From: Laburnicola sp. R22_1
Taxonomy: Eukaryota; Ascomycota; Dothideomycetes; Pleosporales; Didymosphaeriaceae
Assembly: GCA_014281115.1 (NCBI GenBank)
Contig: JACONQ010000011.1
Coordinates: 2,542,001-2,606,000 of the forward strand
Reading direction: 5' to 3'
Length of the DNA stretch: 64,000 bases
Shown: positions 22,883 through 36,329 of the stretch, piece by piece
Position numbering within the stretch: position 1 is the first letter of the stretch
How the letters are laid out: each line of letters begins with the position of its first letter
Notes under the pieces: generated by a model
The model's input: only the letters and a program-made list of their open reading frames with translations
Database searches by the model: none
Told to the model about the DNA's origin: nothing
Translations under genes and position numbers: made by a program

Positions 22883-25255
22883 ATAACGCAATTAGTAGTA
22901 GAGTAGAGGATGTAACAACGTTTAAGAGATTAGTATTAATTAGCGTAGTAAAAGAATAATATTAGATTACAAGATAATGTTTTTTTATAATAAGCGTTTT
23001 TATATAGGTCGCGTATAGAAGATAAGCCGAAAATAGATTAATAGTATAGTATAAAATATAAGGCAGAATAGCATAGTAAAATAGAGTAATAGAATAGAAT
23101 AATAGAATAGAATAATAGAATATAATAGAATAGAGTAAGAGAATATAGAGTTTTATAGGGTTATTAAGTAATATAAAATATAAAAAAGTAAAATAGAATA
23201 AAGTAAAAGAAGATAGATAAGATTATAGAAAATACAGGAATATAGAATTAAGAAAAAAATATTAAGTTAAGAATATAATAGAATAAATAGTAAAGAAAAA
23301 AAAGAAAAATTATATATAAAATAGATAAGAAAGAGTTAGAGTTTTTAAGTATAGAGGGTATTAGTGTTTTTAGTATAGAGAGAGTTAGAATTTTAATATA
23401 GAGAGAGGATTAGAGTTTTTAAGTATAATAAGAGGTAGAGTTTTTAAGTAAAAAAATAATTAAAGTTTATAAAAAGAGTTATAAGAAAATAATATTAGTT
23501 AAAAGTAAGTAAAGAGTTAGATAGAAAGTTTAGAGTTTAGAACTAAAAGAAAATAAAGAAAATAGACAAAGATATAATATAGAAAGAAAAGATAAAAAAA
23601 TATAGAAAAAGAATAGATAAAAGAGAAGTTTAAAAAGTAGAAAGATTTTATTAACGTTAAAGTTAAATAGAAAATAGAAAAGATAATAATAAGAGAGAGA
23701 ATTAGAAAATAAGAAAATAAAAAATTAAAAAAATAATAATAAAGAGTAAAGAGAAATAGAAGAGTATAAAGTAGAATATAATATAAAAGAAAGATAAAAA
23801 AATTATAGAGTAAGTATAAGATAAAAAATAGATATTTAAGTAGAGAAAAAAGGTAGGTTAATAAAAGATATGAAAATAATAGAGTAAGATTAAAAAAAAG
23901 AAAAAAAAAAAAAAAAAAAAAAAAAGAAAAAAAAAAGTATAAATATACAAGTTAAATAGAAGAGTATAATTAAAAAAATAAAAAAGTTTAAAGAGTAGTA
24001 TAAAATAAGGAGTAAAAATAAAGTTAGAGTTTTAAAGGAATACGAGTAAAAAAATAGAAAAAATAATAAGAGTAAAAAAATAAAAATTAAAATTAGAAAG
24101 TAGAGTAAGAATTATATATAGTGTAATATAAAATAAAAAAAGTTATAATAATAAGTATAGTTATAAAAGAAAGAAAAAAAGAAAAAATAGATATTTAGGC
24201 AAAGTAAAAAGAGAGTATATAAAAAAGAAAAAAAGAAAAAGAATATAGAAAGAGAATATTAGACAAGAATAAAAAAAAGGCAAAAAGCATAATAAGAAAA
24301 AGTTATAATAGAATAATAGTAGTGTAGAATATATAAAAAGAATTAGAATTTTATAATAAAAAGAAAATTAGAGTTTTTAAATAAAAAAGGGTTAGGGTTT
24401 TAAAGTAGAAAAAGGATTAGAAGTTTAAAATAAAAAGAAAGTTAAAATATATAAATATAAAGAGATTGAGTAGTTATTAGTATAGTAAGTATTAGAATTA
24501 TTAAGTAAGAAAAGAAATTTAGTTAAAATAAAATAATAGTTTACAATATTTAAAAATCTATAGTATTAGCATTATATATATAAAAAAGAAAAAAGTAATT
24601 ATATAAAAAAGAAAAGAAAAGAGAAATAAAATAGTATAGAGTATAATATAATAAAAGAGAAAGGTAAAATAAAAATAATATTATAAAAATAGTAAAAGAA
24701 AAAGAAAAAATTTATAAATTAGAAAAGTAAAATAAAAAGTATAAATAAAAAGAGAGAATTATAGAGTAGAGTTAGAAGAAAGAAAAAAAAGAAAATAAAG
24801 ATAAAAAAAAGAAAATTTAAAGAAAGAATAAAAAAGAGGTAGAGAAATACAAGAATATAATAAAAATAAAAGAATAAAAAAATAAAAAAGGAAAGTATAG
24901 AGTAAAAGAATAATATTAAAAAAATAGGTAAAATTAAATAGTATAGAGAATAAGATAAGATAAAGAAAAGATAAAGAATAAAAAATAAATAAAAATAAAT
25001 AAAAATAAAGAAAAGTAAATAAAGAAGAGAAAGTAGAATAGAGAAAAAAAAAGATTATAGAAGAAAAAATATAAAAAAAAGAAAAAGGTAAAAGAGTAGT
25101 ATAATAAAAATAGTAAAGAAAAGAATTAAAAGTATATATATAAAAATAGTTAGAATTTTAAAATACAGAGTAGGTTAGTAAAAATTATAAAAATAAAAAA
25201 GGTTAAAGTTATAAATATAAGAAAGGGCTAAAGTTATAAATATAAAAAATAGTTA
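22883..25255. repeat. Purine-skewed, cytosine-poor low-complexity tract
   Basis: About 2.4 kb whose plus strand is almost entirely A and G with some T and very few C. It contains homopurine runs (mostly A with a few G around 23888-23940) and recurring fragments such as GGTTAGAGTTTTTAA and GGGTTAGGGTTTTAAAG. No gene is supported. Strand asymmetry of this kind is not produced by symmetrical C-to-T mutation of both strands. The GGTTAG fragments could be remnants of a telomere-like or minisatellite array. Confidence 0.7.
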
Positions 25256-25300
25256 TAAAGATACGATACACGGGTAAGGTTAGAAAATTTCGAGAAATAA

Positions 25301-25760
25301 ATTTTTTATTTTAAGGTGCCAAAACAAAGAGCAGAAGCATGCAAATCGGTTGTACTCTTCTAATTTTTAATTAAGGTCGTGGTCATGCAGTTATCTACGT
25401 CGAAAGGTAGTGTGGTTGCGAAGTAAGGTCCTGATTTAGTAAGGCGCGCGAAGCGAAGGCGCTAAGCTTAGAAGAGTTCTAGCCTAAACGTGCTAAGCTA
25501 AGAAGAACCCCTACTAAATCCCTAGTTTGCAGATTTTTATTCTAAGGTGTAAAGTATAAAGCAAGGGCATGCGAAATAAACGTACTCTTCTAATTTTTAA
25601 TTAAGGTTATAGTCGTGTAGTTATCTGCGTTAAAAGGTGGTATAGTCATAAAGTAAGGTCCTAATTTGGTAAGGTGTGGGGCTAAGCCAAAAAGAGTTCT
25701 GGCCTGAACGCGCTAAGCTAAGAAGAGTCCCTCCTAATCTCTAATACGTAATGCGTTTTC
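25301..25760 (+). repeat. Pair of 231-bp direct repeats at the head of unit A
   Basis: A unit beginning TTTTTATTYTAAGGTG, containing GTACTCTTCTAATTTTTAAT and AAGTAAGGTCCTRATTT, occurs twice with a period of 231 bp (25311 matches 25542). It ends about 30 bp before the ATG of the giant frame, so it probably forms the promoter and leader. The same pair is present in unit B. Confidence 0.85.
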
Positions 25761-28700
25761 GATTCTAGCGTGACCCTATAGCTTATAGTATGCTAGGAGG
25801 AAGACTAAAGAAGTATCTTACGGCCGAAGCTAAGGCTAAGGCAAAGCAGAGACGTAATTACAAAGAATACTTGCGTAGAAAGAACCGCTCTTTCTAGTAT
25901 ATAGCTCGCCCTAACTTTATTTACTACAAATCTGCACTCCTAGGCGCTCTAACTACTACCTACCTAGACCTTAGTCTTTGACTTAGCGCCAACGTTCCTA
26001 TTCCTCACGACCCTCTTATCTAGCCAGACAAGTTGCTAGAAGGCGAGGATGTATATAGAGCACTACCTCTTATATTACTAGCAGTAGACGACGTAGAGGC
26101 CGCGACAGTTATTAGTCAACTTTGCGTAAGCGATAGGGAATAGATAAATAAGCGTATTAAGTATAAATAACGTATATTGCAACAGATAAAGGACAGAGAT
26201 GCAAGGACTACTAGTATTTTACTTAAGATGTAGGCTGGAACTGCGTAAGTATGTATAAGCGCAGATAAAGTTCTAGAGCACTTAGGGAACATAGAAAGGC
26301 ATATAGAACTAAATAGCGATAGTATTTATAGTATAGCAGGCCAGAGTTATACTATTAAGAGTAGTAACCTGTAGCGATTGTCCATAGCGCCTATTACTAG
26401 GGATTTGGCTGCTACAAAAAAACTCTTTATTGTAAACACTTGCAGTGTTAGTTACACATTAATACCCACTCTAGTAAGAGCTACTAACGCTTCTCTAGAG
26501 GCTCTAAACAGCCCACAAAGCTAGTGCAGCGTCTCTTTAGTTTAGTTAAGCGGCTGACGCAAGACCTTCCTAGCCTAAAGCAACACACTACTCTCTTAGG
26601 TTAAACCTGTATCTAGATAAGTGTCTAAGGGCAGCAACGCGCCGCAGCTAGTGCAGCTAACTCCTAGCCATAGCACCCCTCTACTACTACCCCTATCGAC
26701 TAATTATAGCACACCTCGCCTGCTATAGCTGTCTAATAGTAGTAATACTTAGCTAGCTGCGCAAGGAACACTAGCCACTATGTCTCCCTTACTATTCGCC
26801 CGCTCTAGTAATATGCTTAGCCTACGCGCTGTCTAAGTAGCGTCGTCGACGCAATTAATACCTAGAGTAGGCAGTCTACCCACTCTACCTACTAAGCGAA
26901 CCGCCTACAAGCTCGCTAAGCAGCTGCGGAACTTTTAAGGCTGTACCCACGAGGAGCACGCAGCAGTGGACAGACTCCACTAGAAACATTACTAGCGCCC
27001 TAACATACACTCTGTATATTTATTGTTTAAGGAGATTACACACCTGCTTTACAGAGTGTATAATAGGGGAACGCCTCTTCTAGATATTCTTAGTAACCTA
27101 AAGCTAATACAACCCTCTAGTCTGCCTAAGAGCTTAGACCTAAAGGCTGCGTTTAAGGGCACGAGTCCCGTCGCTTTCCCTAAAGATGTTAGCACGCCTG
27201 ACAAGAAGCTGCCCTATAACCTCTACCTCTAATAGCACCATAATAGTAGTAGGAAAGGACGTGCTGCTAAGGTTAGGTTTAATATAGATAGTGTGTGCTG
27301 CTTTTCTAGCAGTCTAGCGTTTGCCCGGAATGGTATTAACTAGCACCCTTAAGCGCATCTTATCCTAAACCTGAACGTAGATATATATTTTAGCGTTATA
27401 GTGTTTACGTACAATTATTATGGCGACCTAGTAACAAGGAACCTGCTGCTGCACAAGATCCCTTATTACTATTTTAGTTTTGTTGTAGGCAGTATTAAGT
27501 TACTGCTAATATTCGTCTTCTTCTTAGAACTTTACCTTAAAAGCTAGTACGAGTATAGTACCTACCTAAGCAAGTAAGACTAACAGCTCTGGCTAGATGC
27601 TGTGCTGCTCCTAGCCATCGGCAAAACTATGAATAACTCGACCCTAGCGTCGTATCTTTCCGCCTCTAAGGACAATACTAGTAGGGGAGTAACCGCGGTG
27701 TTGGCAGAGACGTTAAAGTAAAAAGAGAGTGCGTAGGAGCAGCTCTTAGCGTATAGGCTATAGCACTAGCACCTTAATTTACTATAGACTATTGTCCTTA
27801 AATAGATTGCCAAAAACCCTAGCTTAGATTGCTTTAATAACGCTACCCTATTTGTGTATACAAAGAATACTAAGCTTGCACACATAATAGGCGACTTGAC
27901 TAGTGCGTATAGACGCTAGGAACAGGCCTAGGCAGAAGCTGCTAATCTGCAATTCTACAGCAAAGATCGCACCTACGTAGACCTTGCCAAGACGGTTATA
28001 TTAGAGGACTATGCCTACCCGTACGACGTGGTCCCAGCCGAGTTCGAGGCTGAGACTTTTCTCTGGAAGCGCTACTACCTAGAGTCCTACGCCCGCACGC
28101 GCGTAAAGCTGCTAGAAGATAGCAAATAGGCTAGAGGGAGTCTGCGGGTAACCACCTACCCCTAGGCCACTATGAGAGACATGATGGGCTAGACGCTGTC
28201 CGTGGTGCCACGTAGGCAGGAGAATATAGATAGACTAGTGTACTTACAGTTTTACACAAATATTAAGACGCTATTTAATAACTCTAAGGTGTACGTATTT
28301 AATAATAAAGTAGTAGAGAATTTAGCGCTGGATCCTAGCTATATTCGCTTACTATAGTAGTAGAGTAAGGGTGCCACCTTTTCTAAGAATGTCTATAAGG
28401 GCTTCTACCTCCACAGCAAAGGCCGTGTATTCTCTAACCTCAGAGACAACTAGCGGCGATTGTATGGGATTTAGGAAGAGCATCGAATTTCTCTTACCAT
28501 AATAGATAAGATTTGTGAGCAATGGCGTGCGTGGGATCTCTACGACGATAGTATCGACGACGTCTGCTCGCCGCTCCTGTACTACATCGTACTATCGCAG
28601 GAGCTGTTTGGCTTTCTCTGCGCACAAATCAACAAGTACTGTTTTTTGTTTAAGCATACGCTCGCGCATACCGCCTGGACATACTTGCTTCCTAAGACTA

Positions 28701-29486
28701 TAGTAATAGTAATCGCGCTGCGAGCGCTCTAGTTCTGCTACGGCAGCAGCTTACTATGCAGAGAGTTGCTGCTGTACAAGGATCGCTAGAAATAGAGGCG
28801 CGGGCAGAATCTTGTTGTGAAAGAGGGCCTTGGCATGTAGGAGACACTAGAGAGGTGCGGTATAGGCTGGTTCCTGCCCAAGTTTAGCTAGGTGACCAGG
28901 CGACTAGCGCAGCCGTATAGCGACAATATACTTATTAGGAACTTATTAATGCATACTAAGTACAAGCGCTAGTAGAGAGTAGTTAAGGACCTACGAGACG
29001 TGTTTGTCCAGTTCAACTAGGCAACAGGCTGGTACCAGCAGTATAATATGCAGCAGCACCCCCAGCTACTCTAAAAGTGGCTAGAGTATCTATATGCGCT
29101 TAGCTTAGAGCAATTCGATGCTAATATGTGGTTATCAATGCTAGCCGCCTATAAGAGCCGTCCTAAGCTGTTACTAGCTGCGCTTAGGTAGGATAGCAAT
29201 ATAATGTTCTGCTATAAGGGAATAAAACGCATATTTCTAGAAGAGGGTGTGGTTGCGCCGCCACACCTAGTTATAGGGAATAAAATATGCTTTTCTATAG
29301 TAGATAAGCTGCTAGACTTTTTGTTTCTCTAGGACAACAAGTAAGAGCGTGTAGGATAGAGAGGCAGACCCTATTATCTTATCCTATAAAAGAGCTTCGA
29401 GTTTGTAGAGAGCCAGCTGGGCTACTAGTAGGCGAGTAGGTGGCTAGACGAGTTCTTCTACCTCGTCCGCTTAACGCATTGGATTC

Positions 29487-29692
29487 TATTGGCAGTAGCT
29501 CTCCCCAAGTAGCTAGCGTTGTTACAGGGGTTCTACCCCTAGCCTTGCCTCCTTATTTAGCCAGTGTTTAATAGGGGGTCTGCCCTATCCTCACCTCTAT
29601 AGTAAGGATAGGACAACAACTTATAACCAAAATCTTTAACTATCTATTTATTACTGTTTACCGTGTATACACGACCCGATATAGAACTAACA
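29487..29692 (+). repeat. 5' LTR
   Basis: 206 bp. Begins TATTGGCAG where the 3' LTR has TGTTAGCAG; the canonical TG start has become TA by a G-to-A change. Ends ACTAACA. Contains GGGGTTCTACCCC and a pyrimidine-rich second half. Confidence 0.93.
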
Positions 29693-29917
29693 CTAATTAG
29701 TAGTTAACCTCACGTTAGCCACAGACAAGCAAGGTACCAGCGCTCGAAGGGTAATTGCGAGTATCGACTTATAGCGTACTGGCTTTTGCCTAATAATTAC
29801 TAGTATCGACTTATAGCGTACTAGTTTTGCCTTAATAACATCGCTTACGATACAGGACTTAAAGACTCGTCTCACTGTCCTATAGTACCGTTATATAGCG
29901 ACAACTATATTAGCTTT
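29693..29917 (+). other. copia leader with a 42-bp direct repeat
   Basis: Follows the 5' LTR. The segment AGTATCGACTTATAGCGTAC occurs at 29760 and again at 29802. The primer binding site should start at 29693, but I cannot assign a tRNA by eye. Confidence 0.5.
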
Positions 29918-32900
29918 AGCGTCTGGAAAAGAGACTAGCTCTCTTAGCACCGCAAACCCAGGGGATACCCAAGACAAACCTACGCAATTAACTGTGTATA
30001 GTAACAACAACTTTGTTCCTGCCAAAGTCTAGAAACTACAAGAGGAGTTTCAGATCGACCTACGCGGATAGGACAAGGATATTGACATCTCTAACCTAGA
30101 ACACCTCACAGAGCCAATCCTTAACGCATACATCTTAAGCACTGTCTCACTGTACAAAAGCTCTTAATATAGAGGTATTAGACTATAGGAAACCTTTAAG
30201 ACAGACTTTAATAGATAGACAAAGGCAACCTTTAAGATACTAGCTAGGAAAGCTTAGTGTACACTGCGCGATTACCTCCTCTACAATGGCGTATAGGTTG
30301 ACAGCGGCATAAGGAAATCGATTGGCAAGTCTCTTCAAGACGTACTTAACAACGACGAGCCACATTAGTAGACAGAGGAGGAGATTATACAGGCAGGCAA
30401 AATTACGCGAACCTATCTAGAGGAGATTGCTTCAAATATAGCTCTGAAGCCAGCTATATAGAGTATAGCTCCCTAAGACGATACAACAATAGTCAGAACA
30501 ACTAAGTTGCCCTATCCGAATCGTAACCCGTTACTATTGCTGCTGCCAGAGCCTTAGCAGCTGCCTCAGCAAGTACAGCAGCAGCAATCTCAGCAGCCAC
30601 AAGTACGGTTTCCATCGTACACGAATCTGCCAGCACTATCTATATATAGAGGTTTCTTAGCACTGCCACCAATACCATATACAGCCCCAGATCTAGAAAG
30701 GATCCTAATTTAGACAAAGACAGGGTTTCTTAAGGTCTATACAGAGGATATGAAATATAGCGGCGATAAGGATAACTTTCTATCAGCCAAGTTAAGGACC
30801 TTTTATAATACCTGCGAGTTGTTTAAGATCTCTAAGGGACAGATGCACTGGCTCTACCCTATCTTACTTAAAGGACAAGCTAAAGCTTTCTATTAGAGTA
30901 AGATCCACGGCAGAGGCTTTAATTTTGCTATAATTGTTAAGACTGTTAGGGAACACTTTAAGACAGAGAAGGATCTGCAATAATACACTATCCTTTAGCA
31001 CGAAGCCTCTCTACTCAACCTTGTATAGAAAAGTCCAGAGAGGCCAATGCTAGAGCTCTTTTAAGAGCTTACAGATAAGCTGCAACAGATACAGGATGGA
31101 CTAACAGAGCACACTATGGAGTATTCTTTAGAGATAAGCCTCCACAACGCAGTAATACAAGCCTGCCGCGGCGTTAAGGAGTGTAGCATAGCTCTGTACA
31201 AACCAGCGTCTACGTATAAAGGACTTTGTGCGGAAATTAGGTCAGCAATTATTACGGCGGAGAAAGAGAGACAAGCACAACGCCAGGCCTACTATACAGA
31301 CAACAGCCCGGATCCGCAGCAGTACTGGACGGACCAGACGTACAACCGCGGCAGCAACCGCTACCGCTTCGGCCGCGATAAAGGCAGTTACAGTCGCGCT
31401 AGAGGCGGAAACTAGTTATTCCGCGACCGCTATAGAGGATCCTAGCGGTTCCAGCGGGACGCAAAACAATGCTAGGTATGTGGGAAGATTAACTGCTTCT
31501 CTACAAGGCACACACTAGAGGAAAGGCGCAGATTATACAATAGGCACGCTCAACATCTACAGCAAACAATGGACTGTACAACAGAGAATATCTAGCAGTT
31601 CCTAGTTGACTACAAAGGCCTTGATATATCCAACAGCAATGCCTATAATAGCAACGCCACTGTCGACCTAAGCGGGATCACCAACTTGATCGACGGATTA
31701 CTGCAGGATGAGGCGGACTATAGCGAGCAATTCTTCTGCGAGGGCTACCTAGCAGGGCCGCGTGCAATTGATGGCGCCAAAAACTGTGTCAATATTAAAC
31801 GATCAATCAGTCTCTCACAGGCTTACAGGAGGATATTAGTCTCACAGGCTTATAGAAGGATATGAGGCATGGACAATAGGCCGCAACTGTACGTTTGAGG
31901 ATTGCTACTCATCCGCTGTCTTTCAGGGGATTATGCCAGATACTAGAGCTTCTGGCATATCGACTGCTAGCCAACCCCAGGTTGAAGCTCTGTGTAGGAA
32001 ACTGCCACTCGTACAGATCGATACCTCAGCAGCTAGTCAGACAATTCGATTTAGCAAAGGCGACACTAGAACCCTTAGAGTAATAGTTGTTCCAACTCTA
32101 GTTAGTAATATTACCTTCCATATTGTTCCTATAAAGACGCCCTTCCTGTACTGTGTACAGGATATGAATTGTATAGGGGTATAGCTTGACAATCTCCGCA
32201 GTGTACTTGTCTAGAACGACTCTAAGTTCGTCCCTATTGTATGGAAATAGGGCTACCCGTACATGCTTCTAGATCAGGAAGAATCGCTAGCAGGGTGTCA
32301 CTAGACAGCGACAGAAGACCGCGGTTCGCGAGCAACTTGCCACCTCACAGAGACTGAACTACGACGCCTCCACCAACAATTCGGCCACCCGTTAGTACGC
32401 CGACTGCTCCGGCTGTTACAGCGCGCTGGCTATGAGGTAGACCAGCAGATCCTGCAACACCTGACAAGGTATTGCCACCACTGTTAGATGAATGCCAAGT
32501 CACCTAGCAGATTCAAATTTACGTTAAAAGACGACTATAAGTTTAATTTTTCTATTGTTGTGGACGTACTATACATTAATGGCAAGCCATTCCTCTAGAT
32601 AGTTAATAAAGCTACCCAATTTAGTGCCTTATAATTCCTACCTAATATGTCTGCAGCTATAGCATAGGACATAATCTGAATCTGCTAGATTAACGTCTAT
32701 CTTGGCCCGCCAGATTAGATTGTGCATGACGCTGGTACAAACTTTACTTTGTGGGAGTTCCAGCAGCTCGCTAGATTGATGGCAATTATTACAAAGGAAG
32801 TGCCAGTAGAAGCTTACAACAGCATTGGCTTAGTAGAGCGATACCACGCCCCTCTGCGCCGCGCGTACAAGATTATAGAAGCTGAGGTACAGGACGAGAG

Positions 32901-35213
32901 ACTAAGCAAGGAGCTCATACTACAAATGGCACAGAAGGCTGTCAACAATTCAGCAGGACCAGATGGACTAGTGCCCACTCTGCTAGTGTTTGGCGCCTAC
33001 CCAAGGATGACGGACGCAGATCCTCCGTCACCCTCTACTGAAAAACGTACAAAAGCTATCAGACTAGCGACTGATAAAGTGCGAAAACTGCACGCCCAGC
33101 GCCAAATCAACGACGCCCTTGCGATACAGAATGGCCTAGATACGCGGATTACTGTCAACCTGCCTATTGGCTCCCAGGTCCGAGTATACAGAGAGAAGAA
33201 AGGATGGACAGGCCCACATACGCTGCTTGAAACCCAGGGAGAGACCTGTATAGTAGAGCTGCCAAGCGGATCAACCCAGTTCCGCTCAACAGTTGTGAAA
33301 CCGTACTATAAGGAGCCGCAAGAGACTACGCCACAAGATCCCACACTGCCAGATACCACAATGCCAGATCCTATTGGCGGTACGCCACCCAAATCCCCGC
33401 GCGAGAAACCAGCCGCAGAAGCTCGACCTAGTTGCTAAAGACGCAAGCTAACAAGATACCTAGGTGACAAAACAGACAATAAGGATTAGGGTGAGCAGCT
33501 TTAATTAACAGCCTACATAACCGCAAAGGAAGTTGCGGATAGAGAGCTCTCTCGCAAACTACGCTAGGAAGGCAAAATTATAATACTAGGAGCACCTTTT
33601 AAGGCATCACAAAGGCAGGAAATCGATGGGCTAATTGCAAGAGGAGTCTTTAAGTTTACTTAGTACAATCCAGATGGCAAACACCAGGGGATCCAAGTAT
33701 TTAAATTGCGACTAGTTAATAAGGTCAAAGGCAAGATAACAGACAACCCTTTTAAGAAATCTAGGCTAGTAATACAGGCGTACAATAACAATAGAAAGGA
33801 GATTATCCTTACGCAATCTCCCACAATCTAATAGTCTAGTCAATGTCTTATTCTAGCTCTAGCACCTATAGCTATCCACTACAATATCAGAGTATACCTC
33901 CGCGATGTTACTTAAGCCTATACGCAGTCAACAACATATCTTAACCGTCTTATTCTCGCTCAACTGCCTAGTTAGCTTTAATTAACCTACCCGCCAAATA
34001 CAATTATGGTGGTACAACGACCGCTATACAGCATACTAGAGGCAGGCACACACTGGTGGGCAACTTACCACAAGCACCACCGCTAACAGTTAGCTATGGA
34101 GACGTCTACATACGACCCCTGCCTGCTATTAACAGCAGAAAAGCCTTTTGGAGTTATTAGCATGCAGACAGATGATACCTTAATTCTTGCAGATAAGTAG
34201 TTTGCTAAAAAAGAAGATACAGAACTACAAAAGGTAGAAATTAAGGCTAAACTAAAGGAAGCTCTCTCTGCAAGCCTACCACTACTATTTAATGGCTGTA
34301 TTATTACACAGAAAGACAAAGTGATAGAAATAAGACAGAAGGACCAGGGCAAGAAGATCCAGCTTGTAGACCTGTCGCACAGTGACTTCCGCCAGGCGTA
34401 CAGAGAACAACGAGCTCGAGCAGCTTATATTGCGACAATTTGCCAACCAGAGGCTTTATTTAATCTATCTCGCGCCGCGCAAGCTTAGGATCCAACAGAA
34501 GAGGACGCAAAGGATCTTAACAAGCGACTAAAGTGGCAACTTAACAACCTAACCTGTGGACTACAATACGTGCTGCTACACCTTGCAACAGTAAAGCTAT
34601 ATATCTTTATTAATGGCTTATTTGCAAACAATAAAGATTATAGCTCCTAGATTAGATATATTATTATATTAGCAAATGAGATAACAGAGGACGACCCTGC
34701 GGCACAAGATAAGTTCGAAATCTATAGTAACCTGCTCCACTAGAGCTTAACTAAGAGTAAAAGGATTACACAGAGCGTGCTAGCTTTAGAGATCTACGGC
34801 ATAGTTAGTGGCGTAGATATAGGTGTCTATATAGGTTAGACAATTGGCAAGATTGCGTCGCAACTTGCATCTAATCTTAGAGAACTATTGCCAATAGTAG
34901 TCTGTACAGACTCCTACTCGCTATACGAGTGCCTTGTTAAGCTTGGTACAACAAAGGAGAAGAGACTTATAATAGATATTATGGCTCTACGCCAATTATA
35001 TAAGAGACGCGAGCTCATAGAGATCTAATAAATTAATAGAGACGACAACCCTGCCGACGCGATAACTAAGAGCAATCCGAATAAGTCCCTTGAATAGCTA
35101 GTTAGCTTAAACAAGCTAACAATTAGGATAGAAGAATAGGTGAAGCAGAAGGAGGAGTAGTAGAAGATTCAGGTAATTGGGGATAGCTTTATTTTCACAA
35201 AGAAAAGACTGTT
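29918..35213 (+). pseudogene. copia gag-pol polyprotein
   Basis: Broken mostly by Gln/Trp-to-stop changes. Gag (about 29.95-31.45 kb) has a Gln/Pro-rich linker and a conserved fungal copia block GDKDNFLSAKLRTFYNTCEL. A zinc knuckle (CxVCGKxxC...H) follows near 31470. Protease (about 31.9-32.2 kb) has PDTRASG where DTGAS is usual, a G-to-A change. Integrase (32.33-33.3 kb) has the HHCC finger (LRRLHQQFGHP...YCHHC), Asp in FSIVVDVLY, Asp in VHDAGTNF and Glu in VERYHAPLRRAY. Reverse transcriptase has LRDVTQAYTQSTTYL and the YxDD equivalent MQTDDT near 34160. RNase H follows (LALEIYGIVSGV, CTDSYSLYECL, RDDNPADAITKSNP) and ends close to the 3' LTR. The only long uninterrupted stretch is the late integrase, 32722-33438. 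Start and end are approximate. Confidence 0.9.
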
Positions 35214-35215
35214 AG

Positions 35216-35421
35216 TGTTAGCAGTAGCTCTCCCCAAGTAGCTAGCGTTGTTATAGGGGTTCTACCCCTAGCCTTGCCTCCTTGTTTGGCTAGTGTTTAA
35301 CAGGGGGTCTGCCCTATCCTCACCTTTACAGTAAGGATAGGACAACAACTTATAACTAAAATCTTTAACTATCTATTTATTACTATTTACCGTGTATACA
35401 CAACCTAACGTAGAACTAACA
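35216..35421 (+). repeat. 3' LTR
   Basis: 206 bp, TGTTAGCAG to ACTAACA, same length as the 5' LTR; differences between them are transitions. A purine-rich stretch (AAAGAAAAGAC) just upstream is a plausible polypurine tract. Confidence 0.93.
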
Positions 35422-36329
35422 AATCCTGCCCTACCTATTAAATAAGTTATTAATCGCGTCTACAAAAGAAAGCCGCACGCAAAGCTTAATAGGGCAGATA
35501 ATATGGTTTTTAGCTGTGTTTGCAGATTCTAGCATAGTTGCTTTGCCGTTTAAAGAACTGCCCAGAATAGTCTTTAATCTTGTCTACTAAGCGCACTAAT
35601 ACGCTAGTTAAGTGGGCGCATACAATTAGGCATAGAAGACAGCAATACTAATTAAGGCGTGTAGAAAGAGGGGGCTGCTAATACTAGGCTAGGACAAGAT
35701 AGTAGAGCATTAGATTACTAGCCAGACAAGCGCTAGCACAAAGGAATTCCTACCTATATAGAAGTAAGGGATGCCTCCAACCCTATTAATGCGAGAGAGG
35801 ATTAGAGGCCTAAGTCTAGATAAGCTAAACGCGCTAATAGTAGCGTTCACTTAAGAGTAAGGAGCTACAGTCTAAGAAATAGAGACTTGTGTAGAGGCCT
35901 CTCTAATAGCGGTTGCAATGTCTTTAGAGAAGCTAAGCATCGCCTAATATTCTAAGCAGGCTAGAGAGGAGCGGAGCAAAAGCGGTAGTGTATTTGTACC
36001 CTCTATTAACAGCAACTAAATACGTCGCAAAATAGAAAAGTAGCGCTGTGGGAGAGTACTCTTAAGGTTTAAATATATCTACTAGACTCGACGGCATCTT
36101 ATAAAAGTAAGGCTATATAAAACTATATAATATATTTACTCTTAGTACTAGATAGAAAATTTACTTAACGTTATAAAGTGGAAAGGTAAAAGATAATTAG
36201 TAAGTTTTCGTATAATTATTCTTAGCCGCATTCTTACTAACTAGCCTATATCTAGTCGGTTCCTTCTATAGCCCACTCCTTTTCCCTCTACAGAAACGCG
36301 ACTAGTGGCGTTGTATAGCGGTTTGCAGT

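Larger units (their letters stand above)
29487..35421 (+). mobile_element. Ty1/copia LTR retrotransposon, RIP-inactivated
   Basis: 5,935 bp with 206-bp LTRs at both ends. Target duplication GATTC (29482-29486) and AATCC (35422-35426): both are one RIP-type change from GATCC, the uninterrupted sequence at 51906-51910 in unit B. The order gag, protease, integrase, reverse transcriptase, RNase H identifies the copia group. It interrupts the giant orphan frame. Confidence 0.95.
25790..36145 (+). pseudogene. Giant orphan protein gene of unit A, split by copia
   Basis: ATG 25790 opens a frame that stays in register to 29486 and, after the copia insert (29487-35421 plus one target copy), to TAG 36143-36145. 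Stops inside are TAG/TAA at expected Gln/Trp codons. It corresponds to about 1,474 codons by comparison with unit B. The N-terminus is Lys/Arg-rich (YLTAEAKAKAKQRRNYKEY) and a coiled-coil-like stretch follows. Later blocks conserved in both copies include ITHLLYRVYNRGTPLLDILS, LAKTVILEDYAYPYDVVPAE, YDDSIDDVCSPLLYY and SGSVFVPSINSN. The C-terminus is basic. I recognise no domain family. It is not a tyrosine recombinase, reverse transcriptase or helicase by any motif I can see. Confidence 0.7.

Noticed and set aside
28515..28703. Plus-strand 62-codon frame, also open in unit B at 50930
   Set aside because: It is an alternative frame of the giant orphan gene, whose own register continues through the region; conservation follows from nucleotide similarity of the copies.
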